From Saprospirales bacterium (GTDB taxonomy: Bacteria > Bacteroidota > Bacteroidia > Chitinophagales > Saprospiraceae), in NCBI GenBank assembly GCA_016719895.1, contig JADJYG010000004.1, forward strand, positions 310,001 through 374,000: 64,000 nt of DNA, given 5' to 3'. The translations under genes were made by a program, and so were the position numbers. Below the pieces are notes generated by a model. That model was not told the origin of the DNA. It did no database searches and saw only the letters and a program-made list of their open reading frames with translations. Numbering within the stretch: position 1 is the stretch's first letter; the number at the start of each line of letters is the position of its first letter. This document shows positions 18,926 to 28,085 of the stretch, piece by piece.

Positions 18926-19717
18926 CTACAAACGGTCTCCATCGAGCATATTACCCAATCCGCCCAGGATACTGCCCTCCTCTTTGCCCCGCGCCGTTCC
19001 GTATTGCAAAATACGCGCAGCCAGGCGGCTGACCGGCAGTGATTGGAGCCAGACTTTTCCAGGCCCGCGCAGGACGGCGAAAAACAGGCCTTCGCCGCCG
19101 AAAACCATGTTGCGCACGCCTTTAACGAATTGGATATCGTAGTCGATGCGGTGGGTGAAGGCGACTATACAGCCGGTGTCGACACGCAGGGTTTCGCCTA
19201 TACCGAGTTCGCGTTCGAGGATATATCCGCCGGCATGCACAAAGGCCATTCCATCACCTTCCAGTTTTTGCATGATAAAACCCTCGCCGCCGAACAAGCC
19301 TGTGCCCAGTTTGCGCTGAAACTCGATCCCGACCTGCACGCCCTTTGCAGCGCACAAAAAGGCATCTTTCTGACAGATTACCTTTCCGTTCAGTTGCATC
19401 AGGTCCAGTGCGACAATTTTTCCGGCATAGGGCGCGGCAAAGGTGACGCGTTGTTTGCCCGGCACCGTATTGGTGAACGTAGTCATGAACAGGCTTTCCC
19501 CGGTCAGCAGGCGTTTGCCCGCCGTCAGTACCTTGCCAAAAAAGCCCTGGGCACGGCCGCTGCCGTCGCCAAAAACGGTAGCCATTTCAATACCGTCATC
19601 CATGAACATAAAACTTCCCGATTCTGCTATCACCGTTTCCTGGGAATCGAGTTCTATTTCCACACATTGCATCTCTTCTCCATGAATGCGGTAGTCAATT
19701 TCGTGGTCGCGACGCAT
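18926..19717 (-). CDS. TIGR00266/AIM24-family protein
   Basis: A 263-residue protein that begins HEIDYRIHGEEMQCVEIELD, the classic start of this family, and continues with repeated beta strands ending in glycine turns (GEGFIMQKLEGDGMAFVHAGG, GGEGLFFAVLRGPGKVWLQSLP). The family forms a trimeric beta barrel and is related to eukaryotic mitochondrial AIM24; the bacterial function is unknown. It starts at ATG 19717 and lies between an outer-membrane protein gene and the photolyase gene, on the same strand. Confidence 0.92.
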   Translation of the reverse strand: MRRDHEIDYRIHGEEMQCVEIELDSQETVIAESGSFMFMDDGIEMATVFGDGSGRAQGFFGKVLTAGKRLLTGESLFMTTFTNTVPGKQRVTFAAPYAGKIVALDLMQLNGKVICQKDAFLCAAKGVQVGIEFQRKLGTGLFGGEGFIMQKLEGDGMAFVHAGGYILERELGIGETLRVDTGCIVAFTHRIDYDIQFVKGVRNMVFGGEGLFFAVLRGPGKVWLQSLPVSRLAARILQYGTARGKEEGSILGGLGNMLDGDRL

Positions 19718-19806
19718 GATCGAATTTTTAATTTTGAGTGAACAATTGATAAAAAATTAAACTGCCCTGGAAAAAGGCGACAAGGGGATTTGACTGAGAA
19801 AACTGG

Positions 19807-20655
19807 TCAATCCCATTTAAAATAAACGGCAGCGCTCAATCCAGGACTTTTTGGCACATACCGGGCCGCTGCAGCGCCGGCGCCGGACACTACCACGCCA
19901 ACAAAACGGTTGATTTCCCAAATGCCTTTCAGACCAATGGAAATCCAGCCCTGGTCATTGACGTAGAGGCCGGTCAGTACGTCCAGTGCGGGCAGGGAGC
20001 GGGAGCCGTTCCGCAGGGGGCCCACCCATTCGGAAAACCCGATCAGCCAGACCGGTCCGAGGTGCACACCTCCTTCCAGGCCGGCATTGATAAAATGGCT
20101 GTAATGGTTCGTTCGAATGGCATACCCGCCATAAGCGAACCAATAGGCCCGGGCAAAACCCATGCCTGCGCTGATCGACGGCTGCACCGTGAATGCATTG
20201 AACCCGGTGCGCAAGCCTGCCGAAAAATTGCTCTTATCCGAAGGAAAATCGAGCCGGAGCGTCCCACCGACGGCCAACCTACCGGTTGTAAACTGATGCC
20301 GGAGGGCCAGGCTTACGTTGCCCAGGCCGGAAACAGAACCCGTATCTTCCACCGCAAACATATAGGGCGAGTCGGGGTTCCGGGCGCCCCGGCGGGTAAA
20401 TCGGTAGGGCATGGAAAGGACAACGGTAGAGCGATTTGTTAGCCCGTATTCACCGTAAAATTGAACGGTATGTTCCGATACCTCCCGGATCATGTCGATA
20501 TCCGGGCCATCCTTGCCGAAAAGGGCGGTATAGGCTGGAATCGTATGGTAGCCCAGTTGTGTATAAGCGCCGGCTTTGCTGCGGGCCCAGGGGCTTTGTG
20601 CAGCGACAGCGGCAGCCAGCAAACAGCAGGCCGACAAAAAGATGGAACGACGCAT
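19807..20655 (-). CDS. Probable outer-membrane beta-barrel protein
   Basis: A 282-residue protein with a signal peptide (MRRSIFLSACCLLAAAVAAQ). The rest is rich in alternating strands typical of an outer-membrane channel (VVLSMPYRFTRRG, LGNVSLALRHQFTTGRLAVGGTLRLDFP) and ends SAAVYFKWD. It loosely resembles the MetA-pathway phenol transporter-like family, but the match is by pattern, not motif. It lies 27 bases downstream of yajC and may share its transcript. Confidence 0.6.
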   Translation of the reverse strand: MRRSIFLSACCLLAAAVAAQSPWARSKAGAYTQLGYHTIPAYTALFGKDGPDIDMIREVSEHTVQFYGEYGLTNRSTVVLSMPYRFTRRGARNPDSPYMFAVEDTGSVSGLGNVSLALRHQFTTGRLAVGGTLRLDFPSDKSNFSAGLRTGFNAFTVQPSISAGMGFARAYWFAYGGYAIRTNHYSHFINAGLEGGVHLGPVWLIGFSEWVGPLRNGSRSLPALDVLTGLYVNDQGWISIGLKGIWEINRFVGVVVSGAGAAAARYVPKSPGLSAAVYFKWD

Positions 20656-20682
20656 GACGGACAGCGTTGAGAATTTGAGCGA

Positions 20683-20979
20683 TCAGACCTTGTATTCCCC
20701 GGTAATCGTCTGCTTTAACACCCGGACATACGTTTTTTCGTCAATCAACAGCCGTACCACGTTGCCGTCGATCTTGGTGACCTTGCCAATAATTCCCGCA
20801 CTGGTCACTACTTCCATGCCTTCCCGAAGGCTGTCGACAAACTTCTGCTGGTCTTTTTGCCGCTTTACCTGCGGGCGGATCAGGAAAAAATAAAATACAA
20901 CAACGATGAGCAAGGGGAACAACAAGCCCATAAGCGGACTTCCACTCTGGCCGGCCTGCAAAAAAATAAATTGCAACAT
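20683..20979 (-). CDS. yajC: Preprotein translocase subunit YajC
   Basis: A 98-residue protein with one membrane helix (residues 13-35) followed by the conserved FFLIRPQVKRQKDQQKFVDSL and a small beta domain with GMEVVTSAGIIGKVTKID. YajC binds the SecDF accessory complex of the Sec translocon. ATG 20979 (MLQFIFLQAG) is the likely start; the open frame extends to 21009. It lies 90 bases downstream of the M16 peptidase gene. Confidence 0.96.
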   Translation of the reverse strand: MLQFIFLQAGQSGSPLMGLLFPLLIVVVFYFFLIRPQVKRQKDQQKFVDSLREGMEVVTSAGIIGKVTKIDGNVVRLLIDEKTYVRVLKQTITGEYKV

Positions 20980-21069
20980 GATGGGTTTAAGTTTAATAAG
21001 AAAAAGCATCCCGATGCCCCGGCATCGGGATGCGCAAAAATAACCTTTCCTTCCGGTAAAAGATACCGC

Positions 21070-23214
21070 TTATTTCAACTGGAACACGGCGTCATCCAGG
21101 CCGGCATTGACCTTCAGTTCGGTAACCGTACCTTTCATCGGTACCGGAAACACGCCGCTGATCGTCATGCTGTGCGGGAATAATATGCCGTTCACCTCTT
21201 TGTAATCGCCCAGGTCCGTGATCACCGAAGAGGGTTCGCCTTCAGGCCCAAGCGTAGTGCTTACTTCGCGCATTTTCAGGCTGGAAGCCATGTCGTAATA
21301 TTCCGTTGATTTTTTACCATCCTGGCGTTCCACTTCTAAAACATAGGCGTTTTTCCCATCGATGGGCTCCACGCCTTTCAGCGTCAATTTATAGCCACCG
21401 CTGAGGTAGGCGGCTTCTTTACAAAACTGCGCCTGTTCGCGGACGTCTTCCAATTCTTCGCCTTCGAGCATGCGTTGGCCGCCCATGCCCGATTCCAGGG
21501 CCTTTTCACCGTCGTACACCCGGCTTTGGACTACGTTGCCCTGCATAGACATCACCACGGCGAGCTTATTGCCGCCTTTTTGGGCAATTTCCATTTCGAG
21601 CGTAGGGCCAGGAGTTACCAACGTCACGGCCATTTTCATGTCGGTGATCGTGCCAATTTTTTTAACGCCGCCAATAGCCGTCACGTAGTCGGAGACAATC
21701 GTTTGGGCCGTCACGCCGGCGGGAATGCTGACGTTGGAGTCCTTGATCGGGTTGCCATAAGTATCGTAGAAGTTGATTTTGCCGCTGGCGGTGAATTGCT
21801 TGAGGCGGTCGGCCACGTCGTCTTTGTTTCCTACCACCAGAATGTGCGCGTGGTCGGGCCGCACGTATTTTTGGGCCATTGCCAGGATCTGATCGGCGGT
21901 TACGTTTTGCAGGTTCGCCAGGTATATTTCGTAGTAATCGGCGGGCAGTTTGAACCGGGCTGTGCTGAGGGCGAAATTTGCTATAGTGCCGGGGCGTTCC
22001 AGGCTTTGCGAGAACTGGCCGGTGAGCACGTTTTTAGCCAATTGTAGCTCTTCTGCTGGCACTTTTTCCGTGCGTATGCGGTTCATTTCGCGCATAAACT
22101 CGATAATCGAGCTATCGGTAACGGCATTGCGCACACTGGTGGAACCATTGAAAAAGCCGATGATTTCATCGGGCGACAGGCCGGTGCGGGCGCCGTAGGT
22201 ATAACCATGGCCTTCGCGCAGGTTGGCATTGACACGGTTATTAAAATAGCCACTTCCACCCAAAATGGTATTCATCAGCCTTGCCGGAATTACGTCGGGG
22301 TTGTTTTGCATCAGCTCAACCGGGTAAGTAATATTGATCACCGATTGAACGGCGCCGGGCTTGTGCACAAAATCCACCTGCGCGGCATCCGGTTGTTTCG
22401 GCGTGCCGTATTTATGCGCAGGCACATTTCCGGATGCCCACTTGCCAAAATACTTTTCGGCCCTGGCCAGGGCATCAGCCTTTTTGATATCGCCTACGAT
22501 AACCAGGTAGGCGATATTGGGCTTGAAGTACGTTTGATAGTGGCTTTTGATCTGATCCAGGTTAATCTTAGCCAGTGTCGCTTCCGTCATTACCTCCCCG
22601 TAGGGATGGTCTTTGCCGTAGCGCAACACGGCGCCGACATTGCCGGCGATGGCATTTGCATCGTCTTTTTCGGATGCCAGGTTGCTCTCGGCCCGGCGCT
22701 TGGCTTTTTCCAGTTCTTCGGCCGGGAACGCCGGGTTGAACAAAACATCGGCCATAAGTTCGAGCAGGCGGTCGGTGTGTTTGGTCAGGCAAGATCCGGA
22801 TACGCCGTTGCCATCAGACGAAAGGGAGGCGCCGATAAAATCGACTTCTTCGTCAATCTTGGCTTTGGTCCGGGTAGCGGTGCCTTTGCTGAGCAATTCG
22901 CCCATCATATTGATATAACCGGCCGCATCCAGCTCGCGCACCGGGTCATAATCCACAAAAATCCGGAAGGATACCATGGGCAATTTGTGGTTTTCGACCA
23001 CGATAACCGTCAGGCCATTGGCCAGTTTGGTGGTCTCGGCCTGGCCGATCTGAATTTTGGGCGCCGAGCCTTCCTTGGGCGCCGCCTTGCGCACGGCGCC
23101 GCTGGGGATGGGAATCACCGGGGCCCCGCTTTTCGTATTTTGGGCAAAAACGGTGGTTTGAGTGGTTGCCGACAACAGGGCGCTGGCGGCCAGTATGCAG
23201 AATATTTTTTTCAT
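21070..23214 (-). CDS. M16 peptidase homologue without the zinc motif, with C-terminal extension
   Basis: A 714-residue protein with a signal peptide (MKKIFCILAASALLSATTQ). Residues 55-500 are two M16 domains. The HxxEH site is lost: the matching place reads YINMMGELLSKGT. The second domain keeps the family's GHGYTYGARTG motif. Residues 500-714 form an extra beta-rich domain (YDGEKALESGMGG, KSTEYYDMASSLKM) resembling lipoprotein-carrier-like folds. In M16 pairs an inactive subunit assists the active one, so it probably pairs with the upstream gene, 50 bases away. Confidence 0.9.
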   Translation of the reverse strand: MKKIFCILAASALLSATTQTTVFAQNTKSGAPVIPIPSGAVRKAAPKEGSAPKIQIGQAETTKLANGLTVIVVENHKLPMVSFRIFVDYDPVRELDAAGYINMMGELLSKGTATRTKAKIDEEVDFIGASLSSDGNGVSGSCLTKHTDRLLELMADVLFNPAFPAEELEKAKRRAESNLASEKDDANAIAGNVGAVLRYGKDHPYGEVMTEATLAKINLDQIKSHYQTYFKPNIAYLVIVGDIKKADALARAEKYFGKWASGNVPAHKYGTPKQPDAAQVDFVHKPGAVQSVINITYPVELMQNNPDVIPARLMNTILGGSGYFNNRVNANLREGHGYTYGARTGLSPDEIIGFFNGSTSVRNAVTDSSIIEFMREMNRIRTEKVPAEELQLAKNVLTGQFSQSLERPGTIANFALSTARFKLPADYYEIYLANLQNVTADQILAMAQKYVRPDHAHILVVGNKDDVADRLKQFTASGKINFYDTYGNPIKDSNVSIPAGVTAQTIVSDYVTAIGGVKKIGTITDMKMAVTLVTPGPTLEMEIAQKGGNKLAVVMSMQGNVVQSRVYDGEKALESGMGGQRMLEGEELEDVREQAQFCKEAAYLSGGYKLTLKGVEPIDGKNAYVLEVERQDGKKSTEYYDMASSLKMREVSTTLGPEGEPSSVITDLGDYKEVNGILFPHSMTISGVFPVPMKGTVTELKVNAGLDDAVFQLK

Positions 23215-23264
23215 AAAATTGCAAATGAATGTTTTAGCGGTTGGTTAATTCCAGTTGGAGTATA

Positions 23265-24583
23265 CTACGGTTGCTGACCTTTCGGGAGCCAGTACAGCAC
23301 TACGCGGCCGCTTTTCGGCAGGTATTTCTGGGCAACACGCTGAATATCTTCGCGTGTCACTTTCTGGTAACGCTCCAGTTCAGTATTGATCAGATTGGCG
23401 TCAGTGTAGTACATTTCGTAGTTGGCCAGGCTTTCTGCGATACCGGCCACGGTGTTGTTGGCCGTGACAAAGTCATTTTCAACCTGGTTTTGCAGTTTCT
23501 GGTACTCCGTTTCCGTAATCAGGGTTTGTTTCACCTCGTCGATAACGGCATCGATGGATTTTTCCAGTTCGGCCGGATTGACGCCCATATTGGCAATGGC
23601 GTACATGATGCAGGGGCCCGGGTCCTCCAGGTCGAAGGCAAACGAGCCGGCGGCAACGGCTTTTTGTTGCTCGTCCACAATTTGTTTTTGAATGCGGCTG
23701 CTTTCCCCCTGGCTCAGGAGCATGGTCAGCATTTTAACGGCGTAAAAATCGGGGGTGCCTTGCGCCGGCACTTTGTAGGTAAGCACCACGGCCGGCAGTT
23801 GAACGTTGTCGTAAACCGTATCGCGTACTTCAGCGCTGAGGCCGGGTTCGACTATTTTCGGGCGGAAGATTTCCCCGCGGCCCCGCGGGATATCTTTGAA
23901 ATAGGCATCGATCAGTTTTTGGTTTGTTCGATGTCGATATCACCCGCGATGGAGAGGATGGCGTTGTCCGGGCGGTAAAAGTCTTTATAGAACTGAACGT
24001 AGTCCTGTTCTTGTGCGGCATCGAGGTGTTCCATGGAGCCGATGACGGAATGGTGGTAAGGGTGGCGGGTATACAGCCGCATCATGGCTTCCTCCAGCAG
24101 GCGGCCGTAGGGCTGGTTGTCGACGCGCTGGCGGCGTTCCTCCTTCACCACCTGGCGCTGCGTTTCGATACCGACCTGCTCAACTTTGGCGTGCAACATC
24201 CGCTCGCTTTCCAGCCAAAGGCCGAGGGCGAGCTGATTGCTGGGTAGTACCTCGTAGTAATACGTGCGGTCGTACCAGGTATTGGCGTTGTTCATGCCAC
24301 CGGCCTTGCTGATATAGTCGTCAAACTCGCCGCGGGCGATATTTTCCGAACCTTCGAAGAGCAGGTGTTCAAAAAAATGGGCGAATCCCGTGCGCTCCGG
24401 GTTTTCGTTTTTACTTCCTACGTGATACATCACCGATACGGCAACGATCGGTGTAGAGTGGTCTTCGTGCAGGAGTACTTTCAGCCCGTTAGGCATTTCG
24501 TACTCTACGAACTTGATGTTTTGCCCGAGCGAAGCCGTCAGGCCGGCAAATAGAAATAAGAAAAATGAAATGAGTCCTTTCAT
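23265..24583 (-). CDS. M16 zinc peptidase, active subunit (one-base frameshift)
   Basis: From ATG 24583 a signal peptide (MKGLISFFLFLFAGLTASLG) leads into an M16 domain with HFFEH zinc ligands near residue 73 and the distal glutamate in VVKEERRQR. The frame ends at 23912 after EQTKN, but the next frame continues without a gap as LIDAYFKDIPRGRG to the second domain (GESSRIQKQIVDEQ) and stops at 23265. The break is at an A5 run (T5 on the plus strand, about 23915-23919); one extra A restores a protein of about 440 residues. It probably acts in the periplasm with the zinc-less partner downstream. Confidence 0.88.
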
Positions 24584-24874
24584 AATCGAAGTTTGAAAAT
24601 GAACATTTGGGTGTTAACGCGAGAATTCAGCCTGGCGCATCCAGGCCTGCCCGGTTCGATTTTTTAACATTTGTTGAAAACCGGCGCGAAATTGCGCAGA
24701 TTTCACGGCAATAACGATGGGATTCGATAAACGTTTGGCAAGTTTCGTCAAATAGTACTGTAGCGCGCTATTATGGCAAAATGCGGCGGCAAAAAATTGA
24801 AAAAGGAGGAGACAACGCCACCCCCTTTTGAAAGAAAAAAAGAACAATGGAAGGGCCGGCAGGAAGGACCGGTA
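24584..24874. other. Intergenic region without a supported feature
   Basis: The 291 bases between the M16 peptidase start and the YkuK-type gene's end hold only short, unconvincing open frames. Purine-rich stretches occur near 24795-24850. No hairpin or promoter with both boxes was found. Confidence 0.4.
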
Positions 24875-25345
24875 TCAAATGACTTTATCTGCACAGGAAG
24901 ACGAGGCAAAGGCATCGGGTTTGGCTTTGAATACAAAACCCATGCTTAAAATATAGCCCATCGCCTCCTTCAGAGCAGTATTGCTCTCAAACGAGGGGTC
25001 CGTATTGATGTCGGCATGCACTTCCAGAGCCACGTCGTACAGGTCCAGCAACCCGCACAAGGCATAGGCAACTTCCACCGAACGGCCAACTTCCAGGATC
25101 ATTCGCTCCCGGAGCGTCATTTTGCGTTCGCTTTTGTCGTTGGAAATAAACATGAAACCGCCGCGTTTTTCCCGCACGAATACGATGACGGTTGCAAAAT
25201 GGACTTCTTCGCCGATGACCTGCGAATCGGTGCCGATACAAACCTTCAGCCGGTAACCGGCTTCCGATTCCCGCAGAATAGTGTCTTCCACTGCCTGCAA
25301 CAACGGCAGTTCAATGCGCTGTCCGTTTAGTCTTCTCCAATGCAT
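24875..25345 (-). CDS. RNase H-like protein of the YkuK/DUF458 family
   Basis: A 156-residue protein. The pattern KVCIGTDSQVIGEEVHFATVIVFV followed by ...KMTLRERMILEV and LEVHADINTD fits DUF458 (YkuK), a family predicted to have a ribonuclease H-like fold, with D in IGTDSQ and in HADIN as candidate metal ligands. The biological role is unknown. A -7-like box (TAAATTTG on the minus strand, 25402-25409) lies about 57 bases upstream. The 290 bases downstream hold no gene I can support. Confidence 0.88.
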   Translation of the reverse strand: MHWRRLNGQRIELPLLQAVEDTILRESEAGYRLKVCIGTDSQVIGEEVHFATVIVFVREKRGGFMFISNDKSERKMTLRERMILEVGRSVEVAYALCGLLDLYDVALEVHADINTDPSFESNTALKEAMGYILSMGFVFKAKPDAFASSSCADKVI

Positions 25346-25500
25346 AATGGAACGATGCGTTTAATCTTGCGACTTACCGGGTCATTGCCCAAATAATGCC
25401 TCAAATTTAGCAGTAAGTTTAAAATAGTTTTTGGTCTTTCCAAAAATTAATCGTTCCTTAAACCATACATTTACCGCTAAAAGTTCCGGTTTGACAAATA

Positions 25501-26094
25501 ATGGACAAAGCCTCCTTCGAAGCGCTCATTGCCGGCGTATTGGATCGCCACTATGGGACGGTGAATTCGTTTATTTCACCTGTTTTGACCGCCGAACTGC
25601 GCAGCCACCTGCTGGAGCGGTTTCATGCCGGCGGCATGCAAGCTGCGGGCGTAGGGCAACGGTTTGCCTATGAACGGAACCTGCAGGTGCGGGGAGATGT
25701 GATTTCCTGGCTGGAAAAAGCCCATCACCCCGCTGAAAAGGCCTTTTTGGAACAGGTGGACTCGTTTGTCGAATACCTGAACCAAACCTGTTATACCGGC
25801 ATAAATGCCTGTGAATTCCACTTTGCCTTATACGAGCCCGGCACATTTTACAAGCGGCACATCGATCAATTCCGGAGCGACCAGGGGCGCAGGTTCTCCC
25901 TGGTGGTATACCTGAATGAGCAATGGGCTCCGGAGGATGCAGGCCAATTGGTCTTGTATCCGGGACCGGAGCCCATTGAAATTTTACCGGAAGGGGGCCG
26001 GGCGGTTTTTTTCCGGGCAGACGCGGTAGAGCATGAGGTGATGCCGGCGCAACGGCCCCGCCTCAGTATTGCCGGATGGCTCAAGCGGGTGTAA
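25501..26094 (+). CDS. 2-oxoglutarate/Fe(II)-dependent oxygenase (prolyl 4-hydroxylase type)
   Basis: A 197-residue protein with the double-stranded beta-helix signature. The iron ligands fit H in YKRHIDQF (HxD) and H in AVEHEV, and the arginine in RPRLSIAGWLK would bind 2-oxoglutarate. It is related to the SM-20/PHD-type bacterial oxygenases. The substrate, probably a protein or small molecule, is unknown. It is convergent with sppA, with nine bases between the stops. Confidence 0.92.
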   Translation: MDKASFEALIAGVLDRHYGTVNSFISPVLTAELRSHLLERFHAGGMQAAGVGQRFAYERNLQVRGDVISWLEKAHHPAEKAFLEQVDSFVEYLNQTCYTGINACEFHFALYEPGTFYKRHIDQFRSDQGRRFSLVVYLNEQWAPEDAGQLVLYPGPEPIEILPEGGRAVFFRADAVEHEVMPAQRPRLSIAGWLKRV

Positions 26095-26103
26095 CAGGCG
26101 CCC

Positions 26104-27891
26104 TCAGTTGAACATTAATTCATACGGAAGGCGGGCCTGAATACCCTGGTTTTTCCGGTAATCCCGGAGGGTTTTATATACCGGGTACATGTCGCCCAGT
26201 TCGGAGCGGATGAGCCAGGCCCGAATTTCATCATCGGAGTTTTTCCCCTGGTCAAATTTCTCGATCAGCTGTTCCAACGCGGTTTTGGTGCGCGGATATT
26301 CCACGATCCGGTATTTTTCGAGTTTAGCCATACGAGCGGCGGAGGCCAGGGCACGGTCGAGTCCGCCCATGTCGTCAACCAGGCCGATTTCCCGCGCTTT
26401 CAGGCCCGACCAAACCCGGCCCTGCGCGATGGCATCCACCGTTTCGGGGGTCATATCGCGCCCTTTGGCTACTTTTTGCAAGAAGTCCTGGTAAATCCAC
26501 TCCACCCGGCTTTGGACAATCTGGCTTTCCTCCGGTGAAAAGTCGTAAAACGGTGTTCCAAAGGCAGAATAGCGGCCGGTGCGCACGGTATCCACGGTGA
26601 TACCGAGGTTTTCTTTCATCGTTTTTTGCAGGATGGGAATCACGCCAAATACGCCGATAGAGCCGGTAATGGTGTTGGGCTGAGCGAAGATACTATCGGC
26701 CTGGCAGGCAATATAATACCCACCCGAAGCCGCCAGGTCGCCCATGCTGACGATCACCGGCTTGCCAGCCGCCTGGCAAAGTTGAACCTCCCGCAAGATG
26801 TTCTCACTGGCCAAAACGCTTCCGCCAGGCGAGTTGATCCGCAGTACCACGGCCTTTACCATATCATCCTGGCGTATTTTACGCAGCATTTTCACGTATT
26901 TGCCGTCCACCACTTCTCCGGGATCGCCTTTTTCTCCATCCACAATAGTGCCCTCTGCGTATACCACGGCAATTTTATCTTTCGACGCGAGGTCGAATTT
27001 TTTCACGCGGGCATCGAAATAATCTTCTATTCCTACGCGATTGAGCTTTTCTTTTTCTCCCAGGCCTATGCGCGACTTGAGTGCTGCCAAGGCCTCGTCT
27101 TCATAAGCGATGCGGTCAACGAGGCGGCTGCTCACGGCGCCCTGGGCACTCCGGCCGTCATAATTATCGGCAATGCGCCGGAGTTGATCCTCGGGGATTT
27201 TCCGGCTGGCGCTGATATCAGCAATCATTTCTTTGTACAAGGCCGTCACGTATTCCCGAACCTGCAAGCGGTTCTCCGGGCTCATTTTGTCGAGCCGGAA
27301 AGGTTCGGTTGCACTTTTAAACTTCCCGGCGTAAAAAATCCGCATCTGGATGTCCAGCTTATCCAGCATGCCTTTGAAAAACAGGAGCATACTGGACAGC
27401 CCCCGGAAATCGACGGCGCCGACAGGATTGAGCAGCATCTCGTCGGCTACCGACGCAATGTAGTAGGCGTTCTGGGTATAAAAATTGGCGTAAGCAACGA
27501 TAAACTTGCCCTCCGACTTGAAATCCTCCAGGGCCTCACGCAACGCCGAAGAAGTGGCCTTCCCGGCCGACAGGTACATGGCGTTGATATAAATCCCCTT
27601 GATATCGGGGTCTTTTTTGGCCTGGCGTATAGCCTTGATCATATCGGTCAATCCTAATACCGTTCGCTGGTCGAACGCAAAGGGATCGAGCGGCAGGTTA
27701 TTGGTTTTTTCAGGTATGGGCATTTCAAATTTTAAATCCAATACCGAATTGGCGCGAACGGTTACCTTTTCCTTTTCCATAGCTTTTTGGGCGAAGCCGG
27801 TGATGGTCCAGATTCCGAAAAAAAACAGCAGGACCAGGGCCAGGAAAGTGCCCAGGCAAGAAGCGAAAATGAACTTGACGAACTGGTTCAT
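26104..27891 (-). CDS. sppA: Signal peptide peptidase SppA, 67K type
   Basis: A 595-residue inner-membrane serine protease that degrades cleaved signal peptides. One membrane helix lies at about residues 8-32. The protein has two ClpP-like halves as in E. coli SppA. The catalytic lysine is in FYAGKFKSATEPF in the first half and the nucleophilic serine is in GDLAASGGYY in the second; TGSIGVFG follows. ATG 27891 (MNQFVKFIFAS) is the natural start; the frame is open further to 27975. Confidence 0.97.
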   Translation of the reverse strand: MNQFVKFIFASCLGTFLALVLLFFFGIWTITGFAQKAMEKEKVTVRANSVLDLKFEMPIPEKTNNLPLDPFAFDQRTVLGLTDMIKAIRQAKKDPDIKGIYINAMYLSAGKATSSALREALEDFKSEGKFIVAYANFYTQNAYYIASVADEMLLNPVGAVDFRGLSSMLLFFKGMLDKLDIQMRIFYAGKFKSATEPFRLDKMSPENRLQVREYVTALYKEMIADISASRKIPEDQLRRIADNYDGRSAQGAVSSRLVDRIAYEDEALAALKSRIGLGEKEKLNRVGIEDYFDARVKKFDLASKDKIAVVYAEGTIVDGEKGDPGEVVDGKYVKMLRKIRQDDMVKAVVLRINSPGGSVLASENILREVQLCQAAGKPVIVSMGDLAASGGYYIACQADSIFAQPNTITGSIGVFGVIPILQKTMKENLGITVDTVRTGRYSAFGTPFYDFSPEESQIVQSRVEWIYQDFLQKVAKGRDMTPETVDAIAQGRVWSGLKAREIGLVDDMGGLDRALASAARMAKLEKYRIVEYPRTKTALEQLIEKFDQGKNSDDEIRAWLIRSELGDMYPVYKTLRDYRKNQGIQARLPYELMFN

Positions 27892-28061
27892 ATACAAATA
27901 AATGAAGCCGGCAACAGGGCGGCTATTCTGGAAAAAATAAAATGGTGTGGTTGTTCCTGCAAAGGAATGACACATCCGGGCGACCGTGCTGAAAATTAGA
28001 TAAAGGATGTTTTTTAAGGGATGTAGCCGCCCAAGCGGGGGGTCGCAGGAAAAGTGAACTT

Positions 28062-28085
28062 TCCCGGCATGGTGTTTTGCCGGGA
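28062..28085 (-). terminator. Hairpin directly after the sugar transferase gene
   Basis: TCCCGGCA (28062-28069) and TGCCGGGA (28078-28085) form a perfect 8-bp stem with an 8-base loop. It begins right after the stop codon of the gene at 28086, reading leftward. A short T-containing stretch follows on the minus strand, but no long T tract. Confidence 0.45.
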
